A DNA stretch of 64,000 nt from Cyanobacteriota bacterium (GTDB lineage: Bacteria; Cyanobacteriota; Cyanobacteriia; PCC-6307; Cyanobiaceae): NCBI GenBank assembly GCA_026389315.1, contig JAPLIC010000024.1, positions 1 to 64,000 on the forward strand, read 5' to 3'. The notes under the pieces were generated by a model. It had not been told where the DNA came from, ran no database searches, and worked only from the letters and a program-made list of their open reading frames with translations. Positions within the stretch are counted from its first letter, which is position 1. Every line of letters begins with the position of its first letter. Below, one piece after another: positions 15,384-23,277 of the stretch. A program made the translations under genes and the position numbers.

Positions 15384-15425
15384 GTTTGTTCACTCCTTGC
15401 GGCCAAGTTATGGCCAGCGTTCAAA
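15384..15425 (+). other. Possible attC remnant ending cassette 3
   Basis: GGCCA and TGGCC form a small hairpin (15400-15415) followed by AGCGTTCAAA, which resembles the 3' halves of the two intact attC sites (GAGCGTTAGAA, GGGCGTTGGGC). The R'' partner GCCCAAC expected for cassette 3 is absent, so the left half of the site appears lost. The chromosomal peptidase gene begins 50 bases later. Confidence 0.35.
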
Positions 15426-15476
15426 GAATCAAGAGCATGCCAATAGCATCTGCATGTGCATCCAGCCAAAGGCTTC

Positions 15477-16166
15477 TCACCTGCGTTGACGCAGCACAAG
15501 ATCGATCAGCTGCAGCAAGGATGCCGCCGCCGCCGCCACATAGGTGAGGGCGGCGGCATCCAGCACCCGCTTGACACCATCGGATTCCTGCTGGGTGGAC
15601 ACAATCCCCGTGCTCGCCAGCACCGCCTTCGCCCGGTTGGAGGCATTGAATTCCGTCGGCAAGGTGATGAGCTGAAACACCACCACGGCGGCGAACAAGC
15701 CAATGCCTGTCCAAATCAGCAGGGGTGAAAAGGAGAGCTGGCGCAGCAACATACCAGCCATGAAGGGAAAGATCCAGAGCAAGCTGCCCGCACTGCATAG
15801 GGGCACCAGGGCCGAACGCCACACCAGGGGCAGGTAGCCCACTTTGTCCTGAATGGCATGGCCGGCCTCATGGGCCGCCACGTCGACCGCGGCGATGGAC
15901 TGGCCGTTGTAGACGTGGGGCGAAAGGCGCAGGACCTTGGCGAGGGGGTCGTAGTGGTCGCTGAGGAAGCCTTGATGGCGCTCGATTCGCACACCCTCCA
16001 CCCCCGCGCTCTGCAGGACCGCCTGGGCGGCCTGGGCGCCGCTGTATCCGGATTGCACGCCTACTCTGGCGAAATGATGGAAGGTGCTACGCACCTTCCA
16101 CTGGGCCCAGAGGCTGAACAGCAGGGCTGGGATGGTCAGCACGACGTATTGAAGGTCGAAAAACAT
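15477..16166 (-). CDS. Neutral zinc metallopeptidase, YugP-like membrane protein
   Basis: A 229-residue membrane peptidase. It starts with a hydrophobic segment (F-D-L-Q-Y-V-V-L-T-I-P-A-L-L-F), has the zinc motif A-A-H-E-A-G-H-A-I-Q at about residue 110, and then three more membrane segments. The late motif L-P-T-E-F-N-A-S-N-R-A is characteristic of the YugP family. ATG 16166 is chosen because it begins the first membrane helix; an in-frame ATG at 16238 adds 24 unlikely residues. Substrate unknown. It marks the return to core chromosome after the integron. Confidence 0.8.
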   Translation of the reverse strand: MFFDLQYVVLTIPALLFSLWAQWKVRSTFHHFARVGVQSGYSGAQAAQAVLQSAGVEGVRIERHQGFLSDHYDPLAKVLRLSPHVYNGQSIAAVDVAAHEAGHAIQDKVGYLPLVWRSALVPLCSAGSLLWIFPFMAGMLLRQLSFSPLLIWTGIGLFAAVVVFQLITLPTEFNASNRAKAVLASTGIVSTQQESDGVKRVLDAAALTYVAAAAASLLQLIDLVLRQRR

Positions 16167-16315
16167 GGCGTTAAACCCGGGGAGGCCGGCGGCGATCGGG
16201 ACCAAATCATTGTTCTGCGGCCATCTGATCTCGGTCAATGATCGTCAGATGGAAGCCGCTGGAAGTCGATGGAAGAGGCAGGAAGAGGCCCCATTGGGTT
16301 GCAGGGGTGGCACTA

Positions 16316-16936
16316 ATGGATGGAGGTCTTTTCTGCTTCCCAGGCCTCCCTCCCCCCGGTGTGCCCCCAACCACCCCAGATCCCGCCCCGCCGCCTGTGG
16401 GCAGCGAAGAGCCCCTGGTTCTGCCAGAATTTGCAGCAACGCTTCGCCTCTGGTCCGGTCTCGACCGGCTTGGTCTAACTCAGTCCATCGGCGGCCTCGT
16501 CCTCGGCCTGATCGCCCTGTTCTCCTCTTATGACCACATCACCCTCGCCGGCCAGAGCATCAGCCTCCAGCAGCAATGGGGAATCCCTTGCATCTTTGCC
16601 TCGGTGGCGACAGTTTTTGTCGATTCTCAACTGGCGTCGCGATCCAGGCTACGAGCAGCGTATCAACGCGAAGTTGATCGAAATCGAGCAGATCAGGAAA
16701 GAAACCGAGCAGATCAAGAGCGACAGCGCGCAGATCAAGAAAGAAACCGAGCAGCTGAGGCGCGAGAACGCCAGGCTCAGGACGCTGAACGCCAGGCAGA
16801 AAGCCTTGAGCGCCTTGATCAAGCAGCACTGCTTTCCGCCCGAGTCCAACTCGACCCCAATCCCACCCATCGAGCCCGGCTCCAGTTCTTCCTGACGCTG
16901 ATGGATCAGAGATCGCTGCAGGATCCGGAAGCCTGA
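16316..16936 (+). CDS. Two-helix membrane protein with coiled coil, paralogue of 30735-31166
   Basis: A 206-residue protein: a Pro-rich N-terminus, a transmembrane helix (G-G-L-V-L-G-L-I-A-L-F-S-S-Y), a second (W-G-I-P-C-I-F-A-S-V-A-T-V-F), then D-S-Q-L-A-S-R-S-R-L-R and a repeated N-R-A-D-Q-E-R coiled coil. The locus at 30735 repeats the pattern: L-I-S-F-F-S-N-Y, then D-A-Q-L-A-T-R-L-R and a similar C-terminus. Within the coiled-coil part the codons of this frame look less typical than those of the +1 frame ORF at 16530-16895. The start is uncertain (ATG 16238 or 16316). Confidence 0.5.
   Translation: MDGGLFCFPGLPPPGVPPTTPDPAPPPVGSEEPLVLPEFAATLRLWSGLDRLGLTQSIGGLVLGLIALFSSYDHITLAGQSISLQQQWGIPCIFASVATVFVDSQLASRSRLRAAYQREVDRNRADQERNRADQERQRADQERNRAAEARERQAQDAERQAESLERLDQAALLSARVQLDPNPTHRARLQFFLTLMDQRSLQDPEA
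16530..16895 (+). CDS. Overlapping +1-frame ORF with coiled coil, paralogue of 30871-31116
   Basis: A 121-residue ORF nested in the membrane-protein frame. It opens with MTTS and then has L-P-R-W-R-Q-F-L-S-I-L-N-W-R followed by E-Q-R, and a long coiled coil with K-E-T-E-Q-I-K repeats. The second locus has MTTS, L-P-P-W-R-R-L-L-A-M-L-N-W-R and I-E-Q-R at the same offset. Third codon positions here are mostly G or C, as in real genes of this genome. It may be an independent protein or the product of frameshifting from the membrane frame. Confidence 0.5.
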   Translation: MTTSPSPARASASSSNGESLASLPRWRQFLSILNWRRDPGYEQRINAKLIEIEQIRKETEQIKSDSAQIKKETEQLRRENARLRTLNARQKALSALIKQHCFPPESNSTPIPPIEPGSSSS

Positions 16937-16987
16937 GGCGTTTTGGTCGCAGTGCAAAGGACTGCTGCCCTGGGTCGCGGTTCCAGC

Positions 16988-17749
16988 TCAGTCCGCCGCG
17001 CCGCTTTCCCAGGCGAATCGAGGCAGCCGATATAAAGCCTCCCGCTGGGCCTCGCTCCAGATATCAAACATGGTGGCCAGATCGGGATCGTCCGCTTCGA
17101 TCTTGCTTTGCTGGGCGATGGCCAGACTGCCGGCGGGAATCAGCGCCAACTCGAAGGGTGGGCCCACACTGAGGTTGGAGCGCTGGGTGAGGACCTGGGA
17201 GATCAAGCAGAGCCGGGCCCCATCTTCCAGGGAAAGGTTGGTGTTGCCGATGGTGTCGAGCGGCGGTTTGCCGTATTTGCTCTCGCCGATCTGCAGAAAA
17301 GGAGTTTCGGGCGCCGCCATGATGGCGTTGCCTTGGGGATAGATCAGATAGAGGCCATGGGCCTCGCTGCCGATCTGGCCGCCGAGGATGAAGGAGGCGG
17401 CGCCGCTGGATCCCGATTGCTTCAGGGCCGCTTCGTTTTCCTGCTGGACGGCCTGACTGACGCGACCGATGTAGGCCGCCGCTTCAAAGAGATAGTCGCA
17501 GTGCCGTAGATCTTTGCCGGCCCCGCGCTCTAAATCCGCATGGCGATCGAGGTCTCGGCGGATCCAACTGATCACCGCCTGGGTGGTGGCCAGGCTCCCA
17601 GCCGCCAGCAACACGAACAGTCGATCCGGAGCCGGCTGAAACCGGTGCATCTTGCTGTAACTGGAGATGTAATCGACTCCCGCACTGGTGCGGGAGTCTG
17701 AAGCCATGACCAGTCACTTCTCCAACCAGTAGCCGATGCAATAGGTCAT
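16988..17749 (-). pseudogene. Proteasome-type protease with in-frame TGA at codon 12
   Basis: From ATG 17749 the frame reads MTYCIGYWLEK, then TGA (17716-17714), then L-V-M-A-S-D-S-R-T-S-A-G-V-D-Y in the same frame. Members of this Ntn-hydrolase family begin with M-T-Y-C-x-G and continue through G-L-V-M-A-S-D-S-R-T-N-A-G-V-D, so a Gly codon GGA appears to have become TGA. The remaining 239 residues are intact (I-L-L-like core A-A-G-S-L-A-T-T-Q-A-V, then G-G-Q-I-G, L-I-Y-P-Q-G-N). Reinitiation at ATG 17707 is possible, since GGAGAAG lies nine bases upstream, but it would lack the first strand. Confidence 0.7.
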
Positions 17750-17794
17750 GCGTTTGCGAGCCTTCAGGCTGAATTCAGCCGAAGCTACCCCGGA

Positions 17795-19000
17795 TCAGGC
17801 CTCGTCCAGGGCCGCCACGCCGGGCAGCACCTTGCCTTCCAACAGCTCCAGGCTGGCGCCACCACCGGTCGAGATGTGGCTCATCTTGTCGGCCACACCC
17901 ACTTTTTCCACGGCGGCCACCGAATCACCGCCGCCGATGATGGTGGTGGTGCCGGTGGCGGTCAGGCCGGCGAGGGTGTGGGCAATGGCATCGGTGCCGG
18001 CGGCGAATTTGGCAAATTCGAACACCCCCATCGGCCCGTTCCAGATCACCGTTTTGCAGTCGGCCAGGGCGGCCTCAAAGGCCTTGATCGAATCGGGACC
18101 GATGTCGAGGCCCATCCAGCCATCGGGGATGGCGTCGATCTTGGCGATTTGGCTGTTGGCATCGGGGGCGAAATTGTCCGCCAGCACCACATCGGTGGGC
18201 AGCAGCAATTGCACTCCCTTGGCGGCCGCCTTGGCCTCCAGTTCGCGGGCCAATTCCAGCTTGTCCTCTTCCACCAGACTCTTGCCGACGGCCAGACCCC
18301 GGGCTTTGTAGAAGGTGAAGATCATGCCGCCGCCAATCAAGATCTTGTCGCACTTGTCGATCAGCGCCTCCAGCACGCCGATCTTGCTGCTCACCTTGGA
18401 GCCGCCCACGATCGCCGCCAGGGGCCGCTTGGGATCATCGATGGCCCCCTGCAGATATTGGAGTTCTTTTTCCATCAGGTGGCCGGCCACACTGGGCCGC
18501 AGGAACTTGGTCACCCCCTCGGTGGAGGCATGGGCGCGGTGGGCGGCGCCGAAGGCATCGTTGACATACACCTCAGCCAGGGCGGCCAGCTTTTCGGCGA
18601 AGGCCGGATCATTCTTTTCTTCCTCGGCGAAGAAACGCACGTTTTCCAGCAGCACCACGCCGCCATCGCCCAGGGCGGCCACCTTGGCCTCGGCATCGGC
18701 ACCGATGCAGCTGTCGGTTTTGGCCACCGGGATGCCCAGCAGGTCGCTCAGGCGGGCGACCACGGCGGTCAGGCGCATCCCCTCGTTCACCTGCCCCTTG
18801 GGACGGCCGAAATGGGCGGCCAGCAGCACCCGGGCGCCGTTGTCCCTCAAATAGCCGATGGTGGGCAGGGCGGCCCGGATGCGGGTGTCATCGGTGATGG
18901 CACCGGCGTCATCGAGGGGCACATTGAAATCCACCCGCACCAAGACGCGTTTGCCGCGCAGATCATCGGCGCCGAGGCTGGCCAGGGAACGCTTCGCCAT
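17795..19000 (-). CDS. pgk: Phosphoglycerate kinase
   Basis: A 401-residue enzyme that interconverts 1,3-bisphosphoglycerate and 3-phosphoglycerate with ATP, used in both glycolysis and the Calvin cycle. The N-domain has [11 protein letters not shown] and A-A-H-F-G-R-P-K-G. The nucleotide domain has G-G-S-K-V-S-S-K and the terminal [10 protein letters not shown], with S-T-G-G-G-A-S near the end. Full length, with no neighbour close enough to define an operon. Confidence 0.95.
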   Translation of the reverse strand: MAKRSLASLGADDLRGKRVLVRVDFNVPLDDAGAITDDTRIRAALPTIGYLRDNGARVLLAAHFGRPKGQVNEGMRLTAVVARLSDLLGIPVAKTDSCIGADAEAKVAALGDGGVVLLENVRFFAEEEKNDPAFAEKLAALAEVYVNDAFGAAHRAHASTEGVTKFLRPSVAGHLMEKELQYLQGAIDDPKRPLAAIVGGSKVSSKIGVLEALIDKCDKILIGGGMIFTFYKARGLAVGKSLVEEDKLELARELEAKAAAKGVQLLLPTDVVLADNFAPDANSQIAKIDAIPDGWMGLDIGPDSIKAFEAALADCKTVIWNGPMGVFEFAKFAAGTDAIAHTLAGLTATGTTTIIGGGDSVAAVEKVGVADKMSHISTGGGASLELLEGKVLPGVAALDEA

Positions 19001-19257
19001 GGATACGGGATAGGGAAAGGCGGGGGGAGATTAGCCCCCGGGCGTCCCGGGCCTGGCCCATGGGCCCCGGATGGGAAGGGGGTCAGTGGGGTGGCAGCAT
19101 CAAAAACAGGCCCGCCTACAGATCAGGACGCTTCGGCTCCCCAGGCGCAGTTCCGCCAGCGGGGTGCAAAACGAAGCTGGCTGGTCCTGGGGGGGCGGTC
19201 TTCGCCCTGGCCCGCGGCCCCCTGGAGCGCTAGATCTTGGCTACCGCACCAGCCACC

Positions 19258-19638
19258 ATGTTCGAAACCGTCCTGCTGGCCATTGACCACAGCCCCGAGA
19301 CGACGGAGACGGTGGCGGTGGGCCTGCAACTCGCCCGTCAGCACGGCAGTCGGGTCGTGTTGCTGTCGGTGGTCGAGGAGGAAGGCACGATGCATGATCC
19401 CGTCGCCGTCACCCAACTGTTGGAGCAGGCCAGGGGCCGCTTTGAGCAAGCTGGTCTGGCCTGCGATGTCTTCGAGCGTCAGGGCAAACCGGCTTTTGTG
19501 ATCGGTGATGTGGCCGATGAGATCAATGCCGACGTGATTGTCATCGGCACCCATGGCATCACCTTGGAGGAGGATCAACACAGCACCGCCGCCAGGGTGA
19601 TTCAGTTGGCTCCCTGTCCCGTTCTTGTGGTGCCTTGA
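19258..19638 (+). CDS. Universal stress protein (UspA family)
   Basis: A 126-residue single Usp domain. It begins with the family strand M-F-E-T-V-L-L-A-I-D and ends with A-P-C-P-V-L-V-V-P. The ATP-loop region is only partly conserved (I-G-T-H-G followed by H-S-T-A), so nucleotide binding is uncertain. ATG 19258 fits the family start; a TTG at 19237 would add seven residues. The stop overlaps the start of the GTPase gene by one base (TGATG), so the two are cotranslated. Confidence 0.8.
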   Translation: MFETVLLAIDHSPETTETVAVGLQLARQHGSRVVLLSVVEEEGTMHDPVAVTQLLEQARGRFEQAGLACDVFERQGKPAFVIGDVADEINADVIVIGTHGITLEEDQHSTAARVIQLAPCPVLVVP

Positions 19639-20537
19639 TGACGGCTAGCGCCAGCCCCACTCCCCGCCAGGGGGCCCCCGGGGGCGGGGCGCCAGCGATT
19701 CAGTGGTATCCGGGCCACATCGCCAAGGCCGAAAAGGCCCTCACCGCCAGCCTGGAGAAGGTCGATCTGGTCATTGAGGTGCGCGATGCCCGCATCCCCC
19801 TGGCCACCGCCCACCCCAGGCTGCAGCGCTGGATCCAGGCCAAGCAGCATCTGTTGGTGGTCAACCGCCGCGACATGGTCAGCGAGGCCTCCCGCAAGGC
19901 CTGGGATCGCTGGTTCCGGGAGCGGGACCAGACCCCCTGGTGGTGTGATGCCCGCAGCGGCACCGGCGTCAGTCAGTTGCAGCAGGCGGCGATCCGCAGT
20001 GGCGAGGCGCTCAATGCCCGCCGGCTCGGTCGCGGCATGCGCCCCAGGCCGGTGCGGGCCCTGATGCTCGGCTTCCCCAACGTCGGCAAATCTGCCCTGA
20101 TCAACCGGTTGGTGCGCAAGAAGGTGGTGGAAAGTGCCCGCAAGGCTGGCGTCACCCGCAGCCTGCGCTGGGTGCGGCTGGGCCAGGACATCGACCTGCT
20201 CGATGCCCCCGGGGTGCTGCCGCCCCGGCTGGATGACCAGCAGGCGGCCCTGCGGCTGGCCCTGTGCGACGACATCGGCCAGGCCGCCTACGACACCGAG
20301 GCCGTGGCCCTGGCCTTTCTGCGGCTGTTGATCCAGCTGGAGCCCAACCCTGCCGCCGGGGTGGCCCTGGGGCTGCTGCAGGGACGCTATGGGGTGGCGG
20401 CCAGCCCTGCCGTGGAGGACTGGCTCAGCGCCGCCGCCGCCCGCCACACCAGCGGCGATACGCTGCGCATGGGCCAGCGGCTGCTGGATGACTTTCGCCG
20501 CTCTCTGTTGGGGCCGATCTCCCTGGAGCTGCCTTGA
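19638..20537 (+). CDS. rbgA: Ribosome biogenesis GTPase (YlqF/RbgA)
   Basis: A 299-residue circularly permuted GTPase needed for late assembly of the 50S subunit. The motif order is permuted: a G4-like N-R-R-D (about residue 75) comes before G1 (G-F-P-N-V-G-K-S-A-L at about 145) and G3 (D-A-P-G at about 193). The N-terminal I-Q-W-Y-P-G-H-I-A-K-A is the YlqF signature. G4 has N-R-R-D instead of N-K-x-D, a mild variation. Coupled to the upstream Usp gene. Confidence 0.88.
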   Translation: MTASASPTPRQGAPGGGAPAIQWYPGHIAKAEKALTASLEKVDLVIEVRDARIPLATAHPRLQRWIQAKQHLLVVNRRDMVSEASRKAWDRWFRERDQTPWWCDARSGTGVSQLQQAAIRSGEALNARRLGRGMRPRPVRALMLGFPNVGKSALINRLVRKKVVESARKAGVTRSLRWVRLGQDIDLLDAPGVLPPRLDDQQAALRLALCDDIGQAAYDTEAVALAFLRLLIQLEPNPAAGVALGLLQGRYGVAASPAVEDWLSAAAARHTSGDTLRMGQRLLDDFRRSLLGPISLELP

Positions 20538-20598
20538 GCTGGAGTTGAGATGGGTTGGCACAAAAAATCGGCAATCAACTTGTTGAGCACTGGAGGCC

Positions 20599-21543
20599 AT
20601 GGCGACATTCGGTGAAGGTGAAGGCGAACGGTTGACGCTCCACTACCCCAAACCGCTGCCGATGCGTTTGGACCGCTGGCTGGTGAGTCAACGTCCCGAG
20701 CAGAGCCGCGCCCGCATCCAGAAGTTCATCGACGCCGGCTTTGTGCGGGTCAATGGCGTCACCGGTCGCGCTAAAACACCCCTCAGGCCGGGCGATGAGG
20801 TGCAGTTGTGGATGCCGCCCCCCGAACCGCTTCCTTATCTCAAGGCTGAGCCGATCCCCCTTGATGTGCTGTACGAGGACGCCCACCTGATTGTGATCAA
20901 CAAGCCCGCTGGCCTCACCGTGCATCCGGCCCCCGGCAACAAGGACGGCACCCTGGTGAACGGTCTGCTGCACCATTGCCCCGACCTGCCCGGCATTGGC
21001 GGTGAGATGCGCCCGGGCATCGTGCATCGCCTCGATAAGGACACAACCGGCTGCATTGTCATCGCCAAAAGCCAGGAGGCCCTGGTGCGGCTGCAGCGCC
21101 AGATTCAGCAGCGCATCGCCAGCCGCGAATACCTGGCGGTGGTGCATGGGGTGCCGCTGGGGGAAGCGGGCAGCATCAATGGGCCGATCGGCCGCCACCC
21201 GGCGGATCGCAAGAAATATGCGGTCGTTGATGCCGCCAGTGGCCGAACCGCTTGCACCCACTGGCGGCTGATCGAGCGACTGGGGGACTATTCGCTATTG
21301 CGCTTCAAGCTGGATACGGGGCGCACCCACCAGATCCGGGTGCATTGCGCCCACTGGGGCCATCCGATTGTGGGCGATGCCACCTACAGCCGCTGCCGCA
21401 AGTTGCCGATTCCCCTGGCTGGCCAGGCCCTCCATGCCGTCCAGTTGGGCTTGGATCACCCCATCAGCCGAGAGCGACTTGTCTTTGAAGCACCCCTGCC
21501 CGAAGTCTTCGAACGGCTCTTGAATCAGTTGCGTTGCCGTTAG
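20599..21543 (+). CDS. Large-subunit rRNA pseudouridine synthase (RluD/RluA family)
   Basis: A 314-residue enzyme with an N-terminal S4 RNA-binding domain (R-L-D-R-W-L-V-S-Q to G-D-E-V-Q-L) and a catalytic domain. The active-site motif is intact, H-R-L-D-K-D-T-T-G with the catalytic Asp, unlike the protein at 3081-4187. R-T-H-Q-I-R-V-H and I-V-G-D-A-T-Y are also present. The layout is that of RluD, which modifies helix 69 of 23S rRNA in E. coli; the exact target here is inferred only from domain order. Confidence 0.87.
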   Translation: MATFGEGEGERLTLHYPKPLPMRLDRWLVSQRPEQSRARIQKFIDAGFVRVNGVTGRAKTPLRPGDEVQLWMPPPEPLPYLKAEPIPLDVLYEDAHLIVINKPAGLTVHPAPGNKDGTLVNGLLHHCPDLPGIGGEMRPGIVHRLDKDTTGCIVIAKSQEALVRLQRQIQQRIASREYLAVVHGVPLGEAGSINGPIGRHPADRKKYAVVDAASGRTACTHWRLIERLGDYSLLRFKLDTGRTHQIRVHCAHWGHPIVGDATYSRCRKLPIPLAGQALHAVQLGLDHPISRERLVFEAPLPEVFERLLNQLRCR

Positions 21544-21556
21544 CGAATTTTGCCGA

Positions 21557-23179
21557 TTAGGTCGTCACTGCCGAGGGCAGACGCGGGCAGGCTTCCACCA
21601 ACGTGCGGGTGATGGCGGCATGGGGATGGGCCAGCAGGTCGGCGCCCGGGCCCTCCTCCACGATGCGTCCCCCCTCCAGCACGATCACCCGGTGGCAGAA
21701 GCCGCTGGCCACGCTCAGGTCGTGGGTGATGAAGACCAGGCCCAGGCCCAACTGCCGCTGCAGCTGGCCCAGCAGCCCCAGGACTTCGGCCTGCACTTCG
21801 GCATCGAGCATGCTGACGCTTTCATCACACAGCAGCACCCGGGGTTTGAGGATCAGGGCGCGGGCAATGGCCACCCGCTGTTGCTGGCCCCCCGAGAGTT
21901 GGCGGGGCAGGCGCCGTTCGAAGTCCTCCGGGGGCGTCAGGCCCACCGCAGCCAGCTGGCGCCGGGCTTCTTGCCGGGCCTCGGCGGGACGGGCCAGGCC
22001 GTGGATCAGCAGCGGATCGGCGATGGCTTCGCCCACCGCCATCTGGGGATTGAGGCAGGCCAACGGATCCTGGAACACCATCTGCAGGCCGCGGCGCGCC
22101 CGGGCCAGTTTGGCTCCCCGCAACTGGCGCAGGTCCTGGCCTTGCAGGCGCACCTGACCGCCCCGCACCGGCACCAGGCCCATCAGGGCGCGACAGAGGC
22201 TGCTCTTGCCGCAGCCGGAAGCCCCCACCACCCCCAGGGTTTCCCCCTCGTGGAGCTGGAGGCTGATGCCATCCACGGCCTTCAGCCACCGCTGGCTCCA
22301 GGGGGGGGAGGGCAGGGGATGCCAGCTGCGCAGCTCCTGCACCTCCAGCAGCAGCGGCGAGGCCGCCGCCGCCTGGCGGTGCCCCCCCTCGCGCTGGCGG
22401 GCTGCCCGCACCAGGCGGCGCCCCACATCCGATACCGGCGCGGTCAAGAGCTGGTGGCTGGGACCCTCCTCCACCAGGCGGCCGTCAGCGAGGACGGCGA
22501 TCCGCTGGCACCAACGGCCGGCCATGGCCAGGTCATGGCTGATCAGCAACAGGGCGCTGCCCGCTTCGGCACAGAGGTCGCTCAGCTCAGCCATCACCTG
22601 GGCGGTGACGGCCACATCCAGGCTGGTGGTGGGTTCATCGGCGATCACCAGGGGCGGGTTCAGGGCCAGGGCCAAGGCGATGGCCAGCCGTTGGCGCATG
22701 CCACCGCTGAACTCGTGCGGATAGCTGCCATAGCGGGCGGGATCGATGCCGACCCGCTCCAGCAGGGCTTGGGCCCGTTCGAGGCTGCCCTGGCAGCGGT
22801 GGGCCTCCAGGGTGTCCCGCAGGTGTTCGCCAACGGTCATCAACGGATTGAGCCGGGTCATCGGGTCCTGAAACACCAGCCCCGCCGCCTGCCCCCGCAG
22901 CTGCTGCAGGGAGCTGGCGCTGAGGCGTCGGGGATCCTGGCCGGTGAGCTCGAGCCTGCCCTCGCAGCTGCTGCCCGGGGGCAGCAACTGCAATACGGCC
23001 CTGGCCACGGTGCTTTTGCCGCAGCCGGAGGGGCCCACCAGGGCGAGGGTTTCCCCCTGGTTCAGCCGCAGGTCCAGGCCGTCCAGCACATTGGTGGGGC
23101 TGCCCGGATAGCGCACCTTCAGGCCTTGGAGACGGAGGACTTCCCGGGGGGCACTGGGGGCCGCGGAACTGGGCGCCAT
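21557..23179 (-). CDS. ABC transporter ATPase with two fused nucleotide-binding domains (oligopeptide type)
   Basis: A 540-residue fusion like DppD-DppF or YejF. The first domain has Walker A G-P-S-G-C-G-K-S-T, signature S-G-G-M-R-Q-R and Walker B V-I-A-D-E-P. The second has G-A-S-G-C-G-K-S-S, S-G-G-Q-Q-Q-R and L-L-C-D-E-S. The C-terminal A-H-P-H-A fits the oligopeptide/nickel group. Permease and binding-protein genes are not adjacent, so its partners are elsewhere. ATG 23179 is preferred over 23266, which would overlap the divergent rel gene. Confidence 0.87.
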   Translation of the reverse strand: MAPSSAAPSAPREVLRLQGLKVRYPGSPTNVLDGLDLRLNQGETLALVGPSGCGKSTVARAVLQLLPPGSSCEGRLELTGQDPRRLSASSLQQLRGQAAGLVFQDPMTRLNPLMTVGEHLRDTLEAHRCQGSLERAQALLERVGIDPARYGSYPHEFSGGMRQRLAIALALALNPPLVIADEPTTSLDVAVTAQVMAELSDLCAEAGSALLLISHDLAMAGRWCQRIAVLADGRLVEEGPSHQLLTAPVSDVGRRLVRAARQREGGHRQAAAASPLLLEVQELRSWHPLPSPPWSQRWLKAVDGISLQLHEGETLGVVGASGCGKSSLCRALMGLVPVRGGQVRLQGQDLRQLRGAKLARARRGLQMVFQDPLACLNPQMAVGEAIADPLLIHGLARPAEARQEARRQLAAVGLTPPEDFERRLPRQLSGGQQQRVAIARALILKPRVLLCDESVSMLDAEVQAEVLGLLGQLQRQLGLGLVFITHDLSVASGFCHRVIVLEGGRIVEEGPGADLLAHPHAAITRTLVEACPRLPSAVTT

Positions 23180-23277
23180 GGGTTGGGGGAGGGCTGTCGG
23201 CGGGTTGATCGCCGTCCCCAGACATGGCGGTCCAGGTAGCGGCATTTGCATACCATGGAGCATCACCGTGGAACGAG

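Larger units (their letters stand above)
11527..15425 (+). mobile_element. Chromosomal integron with three gene cassettes
   Basis: The unit consists of an integron integrase gene (11527-12528), an attI-like R box at 12986-12992, and cassettes bounded by attC sites at 13941-14027 and 14700-14784, with a decayed third site near 15419. The R box in front of each intact cassette is the exact complement of the R'' box at its end: GTTATAC with GTATAAC for cassette 1, and GTTAGAA with TTCTAAC for cassette 2. That is what excision and integration by IntI leave behind. Cassette bodies are visibly more AT-rich than the flanking chromosome. Cassettes are downstream of intI and in the same orientation. 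Confidence 0.85.

Noticed and set aside
15242-15547. Plus-strand 101-codon ORF as a separate gene
   Set aside because: Its middle is the frameshifted C-terminus of the HEPN toxin; the rest runs through the attC remnant and antisense to the peptidase gene.
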